Shown piece by piece: positions 8,720-16,571 of a DNA stretch of 64,000 bases. Both the position numbers and the translations under genes were made by a program. Position 1 is the first letter of the stretch, and each line of letters begins with the position of its first letter. The notes beneath the pieces were generated by a model. It saw nothing but the letters and a program-made list of their open reading frames with translations. It was not told the DNA's origin and did no database searches. Source of the stretch: JAALKW01 sp963974485 (GTDB lineage: Bacteria > Pseudomonadota > Gammaproteobacteria > Legionellales > Legionellaceae); NCBI GenBank assembly GCA_963974485.1, contig CAXBBS010000001.1:315550-379549 (forward strand), given 5' to 3'.

Positions 8720-9648
8720 CCTATCAACTTCACTTTTTACGCCCTGATTGGTTGATAGCACTTATCCCTCTGGCCATGCTTGGGCTCTTCATGTTTCGTC
8801 AGAAATCAGCGGGGCGTGCCTGGCAAGCCGCTTGTGACCCGCACCTGCTCCCACATCTTTTAGAAACACACGGCCAAGGGCCCAGGCATCGCGCCTTGCT
8901 CTACTTATTAGGGGCAACCGTATGCATGATTTTAAGTCTTGCCGGCCCAAGCGGTAAAAAACTGCCGGTGCCTGTCTATGAATACTTGCACCCGCGTGTT
9001 CTGTTGCTCGACGTGTCACCTGAGAGCTTAACCAGCGATCTTAAACCGAACCGTCTCACACGTGCCAAATTTAAACTCCATGACTTGTTTCAACATCAAG
9101 ATAAAGGCCAGTTTGGTTTGATTGCCTATACCGAAGAACCGTTTGTTGTCTCGCCGATTACCCATGACGCCCAGACGATTGATGCACTGATCGATCCTAT
9201 TTCACCTGATATCATGCCGATTGATGGCATGAATCTTGAGCGAGCGCTACAAGACGCCGCCCACCTCATCCAACAGACCGGGGCGGGACGTGGTGATTTA
9301 CTCGTCCTTACAGGCACAGCGCCAAGCCAAGCCGCCATCAAAGCAGCAAAAAAACTTGCCGCACAACATATTTATACCTCGATTTTACCGCTGACCACGG
9401 CCAACATCAAAAACACGCATTTTGAAAAATTTGCGCATGCCGGTCATGGGCTTAATCTTGTTTTTAACAACACAACGGCCGATCTCAATACCTGGCTTAA
9501 TTACAATCCATTTGAACGTTCACTCAAAGCCAAAGATAACGAATCGATACCTGTGTGGCGTGATGATGGACGTTGGCTGATTATTCCTGCACTCTTCTTG
9601 CTTCTTATTGCATTTCGTCGAGATTGGCCCCTGAGGTTACGCCCATGA
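8716..9648 (+). CDS. batB: BatB-like VWA protein with degenerate metal site
   Basis: The 310-residue protein repeats the BatA layout: two N-terminal hydrophobic segments, a VWA domain and a C-terminal helix (WLIIPALFLLLIAF). The segment after the MIDAS position, SDLKPNRLTRAKFKLHDLF, is characteristic of BatB. The MIDAS loop itself reads LDVSPESL, so the second Ser of D-x-S-x-S is Glu103, and metal binding may be altered or lost. BatB is thought to sit with BatA in the inner membrane, with the VWA domain in the periplasm. It shares ATGA overlaps with both neighbours. Confidence 0.9.
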   Translation: MTYQLHFLRPDWLIALIPLAMLGLFMFRQKSAGRAWQAACDPHLLPHLLETHGQGPRHRALLYLLGATVCMILSLAGPSGKKLPVPVYEYLHPRVLLLDVSPESLTSDLKPNRLTRAKFKLHDLFQHQDKGQFGLIAYTEEPFVVSPITHDAQTIDALIDPISPDIMPIDGMNLERALQDAAHLIQQTGAGRGDLLVLTGTAPSQAAIKAAKKLAAQHIYTSILPLTTANIKNTHFEKFAHAGHGLNLVFNNTTADLNTWLNYNPFERSLKAKDNESIPVWRDDGRWLIIPALFLLLIAFRRDWPLRLRP

Positions 9649-10484
9649 GAACGCTGATTTTTTATAGCTTGCTTATCATCACATCCGTAACGCACGCTGC
9701 AGCTTGGGGAGATGTTTGGAAGAATACCAATCAACGTGCAGCCACGCGCCTAGAACAAGCGCAATTTGATGCTGCCGAACAAACGTTTACACGAAAAGAT
9801 TGGCAAGCCGTTGCCGCCTATCGAAACAAGCACTACGCTGCAGCCGAGAAAGGTTTTCAAACACAAGGAGGCGCCGAAGGCCTGTATAATCAAGGTAATG
9901 CTCTCGCGTTCCAAGGCAAATACAAACAGGCGATTGAAGCCTATCAAAAAGCACTCAAGCTTGAGCCCAAGCATCTGGACGCCGAATACAACCTCGCCCT
10001 GCTGCAAGAGCTACAAAAAAATAATCCACCCGAATCTGATAAATCTGATAAATCTGACAAATCTGACGAGTCAGATAATAACCAAAACAACACCAACAAA
10101 GCCGGTAACGACGAAGGCAATTCAAATCAAGAAAAACCGCCCCAAGATGGAGACAACAAACAAACATCGAACCAAAAACAAGATGGTGCCAACAATACGC
10201 CCAGTAAACCCGAATCATCGGAATCGCCCCCTGACTCTGAACAAGCATCAGAACAACCATCTGAGCCATCATCTGAATCCGAGGCAGAAGCAGGCTCTGC
10301 ATCACAGTCCGAAGAAAAAACACCACCACCTGAGTCATCACAACACGCCAGTGCATCACCGACTGACGCAGATCAACAAGCAAAAGATCAATGGTTACGT
10401 CTCATTCCAGATGATCCAGGCGGGCTTTTACGAGAAAAATTTTGGCGTGACCATATGAAGCGATTACAGCAGAGGCGCTCATGA
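9645..10484 (+). CDS. batC: BatC-like TPR protein with low-complexity tail
   Basis: The ATG at 9645 overlaps the batB stop and yields a signal peptide (MRTLIFYSLLIITSVTHAAA), which supports it over an upstream in-frame start. At about residues 70-125 are two tetratricopeptide units, with YNQGNALAFQGKYKQAIEAY and ALKLEPKHLDAEYNLALLQE as clear matches. Residues 127-250 are a hydrophilic stretch of Ser, Asp, Glu, Asn, Gln and Pro, including SDK tripeptide repeats. The protein ends with LRLIPDDPGGLLREKFWRDH, the usual BatC terminus. Such TPR proteins act as periplasmic scaffolds in the Bat complex. The tail length is expected to vary between strains. Confidence 0.9.
   Translation: MRTLIFYSLLIITSVTHAAAWGDVWKNTNQRAATRLEQAQFDAAEQTFTRKDWQAVAAYRNKHYAAAEKGFQTQGGAEGLYNQGNALAFQGKYKQAIEAYQKALKLEPKHLDAEYNLALLQELQKNNPPESDKSDKSDKSDESDNNQNNTNKAGNDEGNSNQEKPPQDGDNKQTSNQKQDGANNTPSKPESSESPPDSEQASEQPSEPSSESEAEAGSASQSEEKTPPPESSQHASASPTDADQQAKDQWLRLIPDDPGGLLREKFWRDHMKRLQQRRS
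10035..10076 (+). repeat. 9-bp tandem repeat coding for Ser-Asp-Lys
   Basis: Four full copies and a partial copy of a 9-bp unit (TCTGATAAA and one-base variants) lie in frame inside batC. As the unit is a multiple of three, copy changes by slippage would alter tail length without breaking the frame. Confidence 0.85.
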
Positions 10485-12145
10485 ATAACGTACGTTTAAC
10501 AACCTATTTTTTAATACTGTTACTGTTGTGTGTCATGCCTACGTATGCAGCCACCTTATCCGCCAAAGTTGATCCTGCTCAAGTCATGCCAGGGCAAGCC
10601 TTTCATTTGATCTTAGAATTAGATGAAAATGCGCCTGCAGGTTTACCTGACTTTAGCCCGCTCCAATATGATTTCCAAATTAATGGCACGGCCCATCGCG
10701 CCTCGTATATGTTTATTGATGGCCAATCCAAAGCTTCTTCGAGCTGGACCGTGACACTCACCCCAAAACACACAGGCAAGCTTACCATCCCCGCCATTCA
10801 AGTGGGGAATGCCCGAAGCACGCCAAGCAGCATCGAAGTCACGAACACCCCACAGGTAACCGAGAAAAGCATTAGCACAGCACCGGCAACCGCCTTGTTT
10901 ATCCAAACCACCGCAAGCGATACCCAACCGTTTATTAATCAACAACTCACGTATACCGTTAAAATTTATCATAACTCGTCTATTTTAGATGCGATGTACC
11001 AACCACCCCAGCTCAGTGATGCATTGATGATGCCTTTAGGAGAAAATCGCCAATACCAAGTGATTGAAAACGGACGTCCTTACCTCGTAGAAGAACAAAA
11101 ATATGCGTTTTTCCCGCAACAAAGCGGCACGCATATGATTTATCCGCCCAGTTTCCAAGCATTAATTTATGATGACATTCCACGACGCGTACGTGCCGAC
11201 GGCACATCAAAATCACTGGATGTTAAATCAATACCCGAGGATTTTAAAAACAAACCATGGGCGCCTGCAAAATCTCTGGCACTCACCGAGCATTATGATA
11301 AGCAAGATACAGCGTTTGACGAAGGCACAACACTCACGCGCACGTTAACGTTAAGAGCCGCAGGGCTTCCTGCAGAATTACTGCCGCCGCTTGATATGTC
11401 GAAAAGCAGCGCCTTTAATAGCTACCCCGAACGCCCCGTACTCAAAACAGAAACACAAGGCAGCGATATTATTGGAAAAACAACCGTTAAAATAAGTTAT
11501 TTATTCAATCAAGCAGGCCAAGTTACGCTACCCGCACAAACCGTTACCTGGTTTAATACCGAGACGGGAAAAACAGAGCACTCAACACTTCCTGAGCGTA
11601 TTGTGCACATAACCGCGCGCGCAGGTAGCCCAAAACAAGCACCTCCCGTCCTGCAAACGCCTGAATCTAAACCTCAACAAACACCTATAGAATCTTCCGT
11701 AAGTAAGCTTACTTTTAAACATGCTGTCGTCTTTCATGCGGGCCTATTATGCTTATTTCTAATCTCTGGTTTATGTGTTTTCTTAAAATATTTAAACCGT
11801 AAACACACGCGTTTAATTAAACGTCGAGCATTTAAAAATTTATCTAAAGCTTGCCTGAGTCATCAACCACGGGCCTCACGGGATGCACTGTTTGCATGGG
11901 CTAAATTAACCTGGCCTAAACACTCTCTCATAACGTTGGACGACATTGCCCAATGCGCATCCAACCCTGAGCTCGCTCAAGAGCTGAAAATCCTCTCTGC
12001 AGCGCTTTATGATGCGACATCACCTGAAGCTTGGAACGGCCATGCTCTGCTTGCAGCATTACGTAAGCTTAATAAAAAACGCGTACGCCAAACAAAAAAT
12101 TCATCTCAAAAAAATGTGTTACCGCCCATCAATCCTGAACACTAG
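10481..12145 (+). CDS. batD: BatD-like exported membrane protein
   Basis: The 554-residue product begins with a signal peptide (LILLLLCVMPTYAATLS) and continues as repeated beta-sandwich modules typical of BatD: KVDPAQVMPGQAFHLILELD, then TPKHTGKLTIPAIQVG and FFPQQSGTHMIYPP. A membrane helix at about residues 411-431 (HAVVFHAGLLCLFLISGLCVFL) is followed by a basic cytoplasmic tail of about 120 residues. BatD is the large periplasmic, cell-wall-side component of the MoxR/Bat system. It overlaps batC by ATGA and closes the operon; the next gene is about 90 bp further on. Confidence 0.9.
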   Translation: MNNVRLTTYFLILLLLCVMPTYAATLSAKVDPAQVMPGQAFHLILELDENAPAGLPDFSPLQYDFQINGTAHRASYMFIDGQSKASSSWTVTLTPKHTGKLTIPAIQVGNARSTPSSIEVTNTPQVTEKSISTAPATALFIQTTASDTQPFINQQLTYTVKIYHNSSILDAMYQPPQLSDALMMPLGENRQYQVIENGRPYLVEEQKYAFFPQQSGTHMIYPPSFQALIYDDIPRRVRADGTSKSLDVKSIPEDFKNKPWAPAKSLALTEHYDKQDTAFDEGTTLTRTLTLRAAGLPAELLPPLDMSKSSAFNSYPERPVLKTETQGSDIIGKTTVKISYLFNQAGQVTLPAQTVTWFNTETGKTEHSTLPERIVHITARAGSPKQAPPVLQTPESKPQQTPIESSVSKLTFKHAVVFHAGLLCLFLISGLCVFLKYLNRKHTRLIKRRAFKNLSKACLSHQPRASRDALFAWAKLTWPKHSLITLDDIAQCASNPELAQELKILSAALYDATSPEAWNGHALLAALRKLNKKRVRQTKNSSQKNVLPPINPEH

Positions 12146-12154
12146 CTTGTTCAG
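12135..12154 (+). terminator. Possible weak terminator hairpin after batD
   Basis: CTGAACA and TGTTCAG form a perfect 7-bp stem with a 6-base loop across the batD stop codon. There is no T-run after it, so intrinsic termination is doubtful; an RNA-end stabilising hairpin is equally likely. Confidence 0.3.
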
Positions 12155-12234
12155 ATTAAACGCATGTATTTCTTGCTAAATAATGCTACTTATGATTATG
12201 ATGAACAAACAAAGTGTCATATTACGGGATTAAT

Positions 12235-13245
12235 GTGATCAAAATATACTCGCCCATAAACGTATGTTTGTTTTTACTTACATTCAACACCCCCTTATTT
12301 GCCGATATTGCAGCTCCTCCATCCGATATGTTTGTGAGGCCTGCATCGAATGGCAAACTGTATGTGCAAGCCGGGGCGTTTAAATCCGCCAAGAATGCTA
12401 ACAACTATCGCCATAAACTCTCACAGCTCACGAGCCATTCCGTTATTATAGAGCCTGGCGAGACCTATCACCGTGTATGGATTGGCCCCCTAGATTCGAT
12501 ACAGAGTGCCAGAGCACTGCGTATGGCCTTGCTAAATCCTATAGAAACAACAGAAACGCAGCATGCGTCTTCTAAACACAAAAATACCGACCCTTTATCC
12601 TATGTCACCACCGTCAGTGCAGGCCCTGCATGGTTCGACAAAGGCAACACACAAACATTCTACGTGCAACCCATGACCGAGCGCTCTTATGTACCGTCAG
12701 ATACCAATACGCCAGCTATTGTGGAAGTTTTCACAGGCGTTCGGCACCCCATTACGCCCAAGCTAGACAGCCAATGGGGTATTGCTGCGGTCACATCGAG
12801 TAATCTTAACTATAAAGGCGGAATTTGGGATGATGCCCTGCCTCAGTTTTATAATTTTAACTATGCTTACGATATTCAACATATTCATATCGGCTTAAAA
12901 GGCAAATTATTACGCGATGTTGGCTATCGATTAGCGCCATACGTGAGTGGAAGCGTTGCACTGGCCTTTAACGAAGCTAAAAACTTTACCAATACGCCCC
13001 TTATTCCTGAGGCTGTTGTACAGCCTAAATTCCAATCCCACACCACAACAACCTTTGCTTATACGCTGGGAGCCGGCCTCCAAGCAAATATCTATCAACA
13101 TTGGCACGTTGGGGTTGGGTATGAGTTTGCTGACTGGGGTAAGGCTCGATTAGCACGCTCGTTTGAGCAAACGTTAGGAAGCGGCTTATCCATTGCAAAT
13201 CTATACATTAACCAGCTTCAGTTTAGCTTAAGCTATTATACGTAA
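12235..13245 (+). CDS. SPOR domain fused to a probable outer-membrane beta-barrel (copy 1)
   Basis: A GTG start at 12235 is preferred to a GTG 21 bp upstream: it has GGGA about 6 bases before it and gives a compact signal peptide ending FNTPLFA. Residues about 40-110 form a SPOR domain (KLYVQAGAFKSAKNANNYRH, then YHRVWIGPLDSIQSARALR), which in other proteins binds glycan strands stripped of stem peptides at division sites. The remaining 220 residues alternate polar and hydrophobic residues and end with aromatic-rich strands (INQLQFSLSYYT), as in small outer-membrane barrels. A second copy of this architecture lies at 50.9 kb. It is 10 bp upstream of the propeller gene, suggesting an operon. 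The barrel is inferred from pattern only. Confidence 0.75.
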   Translation: MIKIYSPINVCLFLLTFNTPLFADIAAPPSDMFVRPASNGKLYVQAGAFKSAKNANNYRHKLSQLTSHSVIIEPGETYHRVWIGPLDSIQSARALRMALLNPIETTETQHASSKHKNTDPLSYVTTVSAGPAWFDKGNTQTFYVQPMTERSYVPSDTNTPAIVEVFTGVRHPITPKLDSQWGIAAVTSSNLNYKGGIWDDALPQFYNFNYAYDIQHIHIGLKGKLLRDVGYRLAPYVSGSVALAFNEAKNFTNTPLIPEAVVQPKFQSHTTTTFAYTLGAGLQANIYQHWHVGVGYEFADWGKARLARSFEQTLGSGLSIANLYINQLQFSLSYYT

Positions 13246-13255
13246 GGCATATCCC

Positions 13256-14527
13256 ATGACTCATAAAACCATACTCAAGCACTTGCTATGTATTCTTGCA
13301 CTTTTATCCTTCACTGCTCTCGCTGAAGCAGCAAGTCCTGTCTGGACATTCACCCCTCTGACGCCAACAACCGTAACGCCACCCGCGACGGTACAATATC
13401 GCGTTACTAACCAATCACCCAAGCCCCATACCCTCGTGTTATCGCCCACAGAAGGCGTCACACAAGTCACAACCACCGGCAATTGCTCAGACGCATTTAC
13501 GCTCACCTTAAGTAATCCATCGTGCATACTTACGTTGAATATTTCAGAAAAGGCATCCAATTCAACACGTCATAGCGCACCTACGGTTTGTGAACAAGGC
13601 CCCAATGGACAAGCCAGTTCATTCCAGTGCTATCGCCCTAGTCCCGCCGATATCATTCAAATCATTCCGCAAACACGCCAACAGATGGCTTACGTGCCCA
13701 ACTATGGTAATAACACACTCTCTATTTGTCCTGTAGAAACCAATGGGGATTTAGGTGTATGCAGCGTAACGGATGGCAATGGAACCATTTTCGATCCCTT
13801 TGCTGCCGCAATAAATACTTCCGGTACGTTTATCTATATTGTCAACTTTGGAAACTGGACACTTTCAACTTGCCCCATTCACACTGATGGCATGCTAGGT
13901 ACGTGTACTGTATCCAACGGCGATGGAGCCTTTAGTGCCCCTTCGACCATAAGTATTAACCCAGACAGTACGTATGCTTATATCAATAATATAGGCGGTC
14001 AAAACTTATCTATATGTCCGCTGAATACCGATGGCTCGCTCGGCACCTGCCAAAATTATAGTAATTTAGGTAATACCGGCTCAACATTTAATATAACAGG
14101 CTCCCTTATCTATAGGCTGGGTACTAGCTCACTCGAGTACTGTACATTAAATCCCGACGGCTCTTTAGCAACATGCACGCCATCAGGAAGTGGTATAGTC
14201 AATGCCTTTGGTATTAGTCTGAATGCGAGCAATGCGTTTGTATATATAGCGAACCGTACAGATGAAGATATTTTTATATGTCCACTTAATCCTGATGGCT
14301 CTCTTGGAGCATGTGTTATTGATGATGCGGGCGGGACGCTAAATTTTTCTCAAGGTCGTGTCGGTCTTTTTATGACAAGCAGCACAGATTACGGTTATAT
14401 ACCCAACCGGGGGAACAATACCGTATCCATCTGCTCAATCTTAGATAACGGCTCACTTAATGCCTGTCATGCGGTTAATGACAGCACCTTTGACGAGCCG
14501 GCAGGTGTGGCTTTGTTTCCTGTTTAA
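13256..14527 (+). CDS. Secreted beta-propeller protein with cysteine-paired blades
   Basis: The 423-residue protein has a signal peptide (to about residue 25, LAEAA), an Ig-like N-terminal part, and from about residue 140 six repeats of about 45 residues. Each repeat follows the plan Y-V/I-x-N-x-G-N-N-T-L-S-I-C-P-x-x-x-D-G-S-L-G-x-C, for example AYVPNYGNNTLSICP and LNTDGSLGTC. This is a YVTN/lactonase-like propeller in which nearly every blade carries two Cys, probably disulfide-bonded after export. No enzymatic residues can be assigned. Located directly after the SPOR-barrel gene, it may be displayed on or released from the outer membrane. It converges on engB with an 8-bp gap. Confidence 0.8.
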   Translation: MTHKTILKHLLCILALLSFTALAEAASPVWTFTPLTPTTVTPPATVQYRVTNQSPKPHTLVLSPTEGVTQVTTTGNCSDAFTLTLSNPSCILTLNISEKASNSTRHSAPTVCEQGPNGQASSFQCYRPSPADIIQIIPQTRQQMAYVPNYGNNTLSICPVETNGDLGVCSVTDGNGTIFDPFAAAINTSGTFIYIVNFGNWTLSTCPIHTDGMLGTCTVSNGDGAFSAPSTISINPDSTYAYINNIGGQNLSICPLNTDGSLGTCQNYSNLGNTGSTFNITGSLIYRLGTSSLEYCTLNPDGSLATCTPSGSGIVNAFGISLNASNAFVYIANRTDEDIFICPLNPDGSLGACVIDDAGGTLNFSQGRVGLFMTSSTDYGYIPNRGNNTVSICSILDNGSLNACHAVNDSTFDEPAGVALFPV

Positions 14528-14535
14528 TTATTTCT

Positions 14536-15156
14536 TTAAGCCTCGTCGTCGATAACATCCGTGCCTTGATACCATGCTGAAAGAACCTGCATGAGCTCAT
14601 CTAATCCTTGGCGCTTAAGTGACGAAAAAGTTTGTGCACTAAACAAATCTGGGTACGCACTGTAATATTTACGGACTTGCGCAAGCGTATTTTGCGCTTT
14701 ACTTCGACCAATTTTATCCGATTTCGTCAACAAAACATGAATAGGTAAGCCGCGATCGAGCGCCCAATCCACCATGGATAAATCCAACGGCATGAGTGGA
14801 TGACGAATATCCATCATCACCACTAAACCACGTAAACTTTGTCGTACATCAAAATAATGCGCCAAATGCTTCTGCCATTCGTCTTGCATCGCCTTCGACA
14901 CTTTGGCATAGCCATAACCCGGCAAGTCAATTAACCGATACGCTTCGTCATTAAGAACAAAACAATTCATTAAGCGCGTTCGTCCGGGTGTTTTACTGAC
15001 TTTAGCTAACTGTTTAATACCGGTTAGACAATTGATGGCACTCGATTTTCCGGCATTTGAGCGTCCGGCAAAGGCAACTTCCGCCCCAATATCTTTCGGA
15101 AGCTGATCAACACGGGCGGAGCTTTTTAAAAAAGTGGCTTGGGCATAAGGAATCAT
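14536..15156 (-). CDS. engB: Ribosome biogenesis GTPase EngB/YsxC
   Basis: This 206-residue TrmE-Era-EngA family GTPase shows G1 GRSNAGKSS at about residue 31, the switch region KTPGRTRLMNCF, G3 LIDLPGYGYAKVSK and G4 LLTKSDKI. EngB assists maturation of the 50S subunit and is essential in many bacteria. The length matches the family. In many gammaproteobacteria it is adjacent to cytochrome c4; here a toxin-antitoxin pair lies between them. The ATG start gives MIPYAQATFLKSSARVDQLP, the normal beginning. Confidence 0.96.
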   Translation of the reverse strand: MIPYAQATFLKSSARVDQLPKDIGAEVAFAGRSNAGKSSAINCLTGIKQLAKVSKTPGRTRLMNCFVLNDEAYRLIDLPGYGYAKVSKAMQDEWQKHLAHYFDVRQSLRGLVVMMDIRHPLMPLDLSMVDWALDRGLPIHVLLTKSDKIGRSKAQNTLAQVRKYYSAYPDLFSAQTFSSLKRQGLDELMQVLSAWYQGTDVIDDEA

Positions 15157-15181
15157 GAAAAACTTACCTTGCTGTCATGCA

Positions 15182-15517
15182 TTAATGAATAATTTCAGAG
15201 AGTCCGTCCAAAACACGGGTTAACTCATAATCGGTAATACGGCCCAGTTTTTTGCCAAGACGCGCCGTCGATAACGTCCTAATTTGGCTCATTTTAACCC
15301 ATGCTAATTTTTGTGCAACTTTATCTTGCAATGCAAGCACCAGTGGAAAACCTGCTTTTTGCTTTTGGCTCGTCAATGCCACCGCAATTACGGTCCCAGA
15401 TTTTTCATTGAACACATCATGACTAATGACAAGTACGGGTCGCCGTCCGGCTTGTTCATGGCCCTGTGTTGGGTTCAAGTCAGCCCAGATAATATCGCCC
15501 CTTAAAATTCTGGCCAT
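15182..15517 (-). CDS. MazF/PemK-family endoribonuclease toxin
   Basis: The 111-residue protein matches the MazF/PemK fold: GDIIWADLNPTQGHEQAGRR at the N-terminus (the RP-V-L-V-I-S segment follows at once), AVALTSQ, and the WVKMSQIRTL strand. MazF toxins cleave mRNA at short sequence motifs and are neutralised by a cognate antitoxin. The gene overlaps the upstream antitoxin gene by 16 bp, the classic antitoxin-first arrangement, and lies 25 bp before engB on the same strand. All core residues look intact, so an active toxin is expected. Confidence 0.92.
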   Translation of the reverse strand: MARILRGDIIWADLNPTQGHEQAGRRPVLVISHDVFNEKSGTVIAVALTSQKQKAGFPLVLALQDKVAQKLAWVKMSQIRTLSTARLGKKLGRITDYELTRVLDGLSEIIH

Positions 15518-15744
15518 GCATCAACATCCTCATCCAAACCTTCATCAGCTAATTGCTGTTCAAAAACCACATCTAATTGTGAACATGCTTTCGCTAGGCT
15601 CTCATGCTCACTAAGATCAACAATTTTACGAACCGCTACCTGAATTGCCTGACTTCGCGTCTTAAATTCTTTGTTTAAAACCAACCGATCTAATTTTTGC
15701 AAAAGTTCATGATCCATCGAAATAGCAATTTTATCCGCATGCAT
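15502..15744 (-). CDS. Ribbon-helix-helix antitoxin of the MazF pair
   Basis: The 80-residue protein starts with a ribbon-helix-helix DNA-binding unit (KIAISMDHELLQKLDRLV, then KTRSQAIQVAVRKIV) and ends with an acidic tail (LADEGLDEDVDAWPEF) that would wrap around the toxin. A GGAGGG RBS lies about 8 bases before the ATG. As in other type II systems the antitoxin should repress its own promoter, likely at the inverted repeat just upstream. It is divergent from the cytochrome c4 gene. Confidence 0.88.
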   Translation of the reverse strand: MHADKIAISMDHELLQKLDRLVLNKEFKTRSQAIQVAVRKIVDLSEHESLAKACSQLDVVFEQQLADEGLDEDVDAWPEF

Positions 15745-15766
15745 AAAGCATCCCTCCCCATCTCTT

Positions 15767-15796
15767 AAGTATTACTTTTTTCATACTTGCAGTATA
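15767..15796 (-). promoter_or_regulatory. Promoter/operator region of the MazF pair
   Basis: AAGTAT (15767-15772) and ATACTT (15783-15788) form an inverted repeat with a 10-base spacer, directly next to a minus-strand -10 hexamer TATACT (15791-15796). This is where an autoregulatory ribbon-helix-helix repressor would bind. The call is based on symmetry and position only. Confidence 0.4.
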
Positions 15797-15879
15797 GCAA
15801 ACCTTTCCATAAAAACACAAACTGGCCTTGCCGCTCAAAATAATGTACGATCGCCCGTCAAATTGCCTCGAGAAAAATC

Positions 15880-16491
15880 ATGAGATCCATCTGGGCTTCA
15901 CTACTATTATTATTGCTATCATGCTCAGGACACACCATGGGAAGCAATGCCGTGGGCCGCGCTGCAACCGCACCCTGCGCCACCTGCCACGGTCAAGACG
16001 GACGCAGCCTAAACCCAGCATGGCCGAACCTTGCCGGTCAGCGTGCTGATTATTTAGTTAAACAACTCCATGATTTAAAAAATAATCGTTCTCGACACGT
16101 CGATAGCTCCATGGCCCCGTTTATTCAAACATTAACCGATGAAGACATTCAAAATATCGCTGAGTTTTATTCAAATAAACCACGGCCACCCGGAACACAT
16201 CGGCTTCGACGAAAAAATACACGCGGCGAAGAAATTTACCGCCAAGGCGACGCAAAACAACATCTTATGGCCTGCGTCACCTGCCACGGCGTGAACGCCC
16301 AAGGCAATGGCCTACCAGGCTTTCCATCGCTTGCAGGGCAACACCTGAGCTACACCATCCACCAACTTGAAGCCTTTAAGAGCAACGACCGACAAAACGA
16401 TCCAGGGCACACCATGTCCATGGTAACAGTAGCCATGACTCCTGAAGATATGTATGCTATTGCGTATTACCTCGCAAGCTTGCCCCAATAA
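15880..16491 (+). CDS. Dihaem cytochrome c4
   Basis: The 203-residue exported protein contains two haem c sites, CATCHGQDG at about residue 33 and CVTCHGVNAQGNG at about residue 129, each followed by the typical L-A-G-Q segment (PNLAGQRADYLVKQL and PSLAGQHLSYTIHQL) and a distal Met region. This two-domain arrangement is cytochrome c4, a periplasmic electron donor to terminal oxidases such as cbb3. The N-terminal hydrophobic stretch LLLLLLSCSG could be cleaved by either signal peptidase I or II; a lipoprotein form is possible. Its proximity to engB is conserved in gammaproteobacteria. Confidence 0.93.
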   Translation: MRSIWASLLLLLLSCSGHTMGSNAVGRAATAPCATCHGQDGRSLNPAWPNLAGQRADYLVKQLHDLKNNRSRHVDSSMAPFIQTLTDEDIQNIAEFYSNKPRPPGTHRLRRKNTRGEEIYRQGDAKQHLMACVTCHGVNAQGNGLPGFPSLAGQHLSYTIHQLEAFKSNDRQNDPGHTMSMVTVAMTPEDMYAIAYYLASLPQ

Positions 16492-16571
16492 GCTATCAAT
16501 AGGCTATATAGATATAAATGTGCCAATAGCATACAATATGACACGTTGTTGATTTTATTACAGAGAGTGTC

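Noticed and set aside
9766..10458. 230-codon alternative frame inside batC
   Set aside because: It arises from the biased low-complexity tail of batC; its product is a Lys/Thr/Asn/His-rich string without domains.
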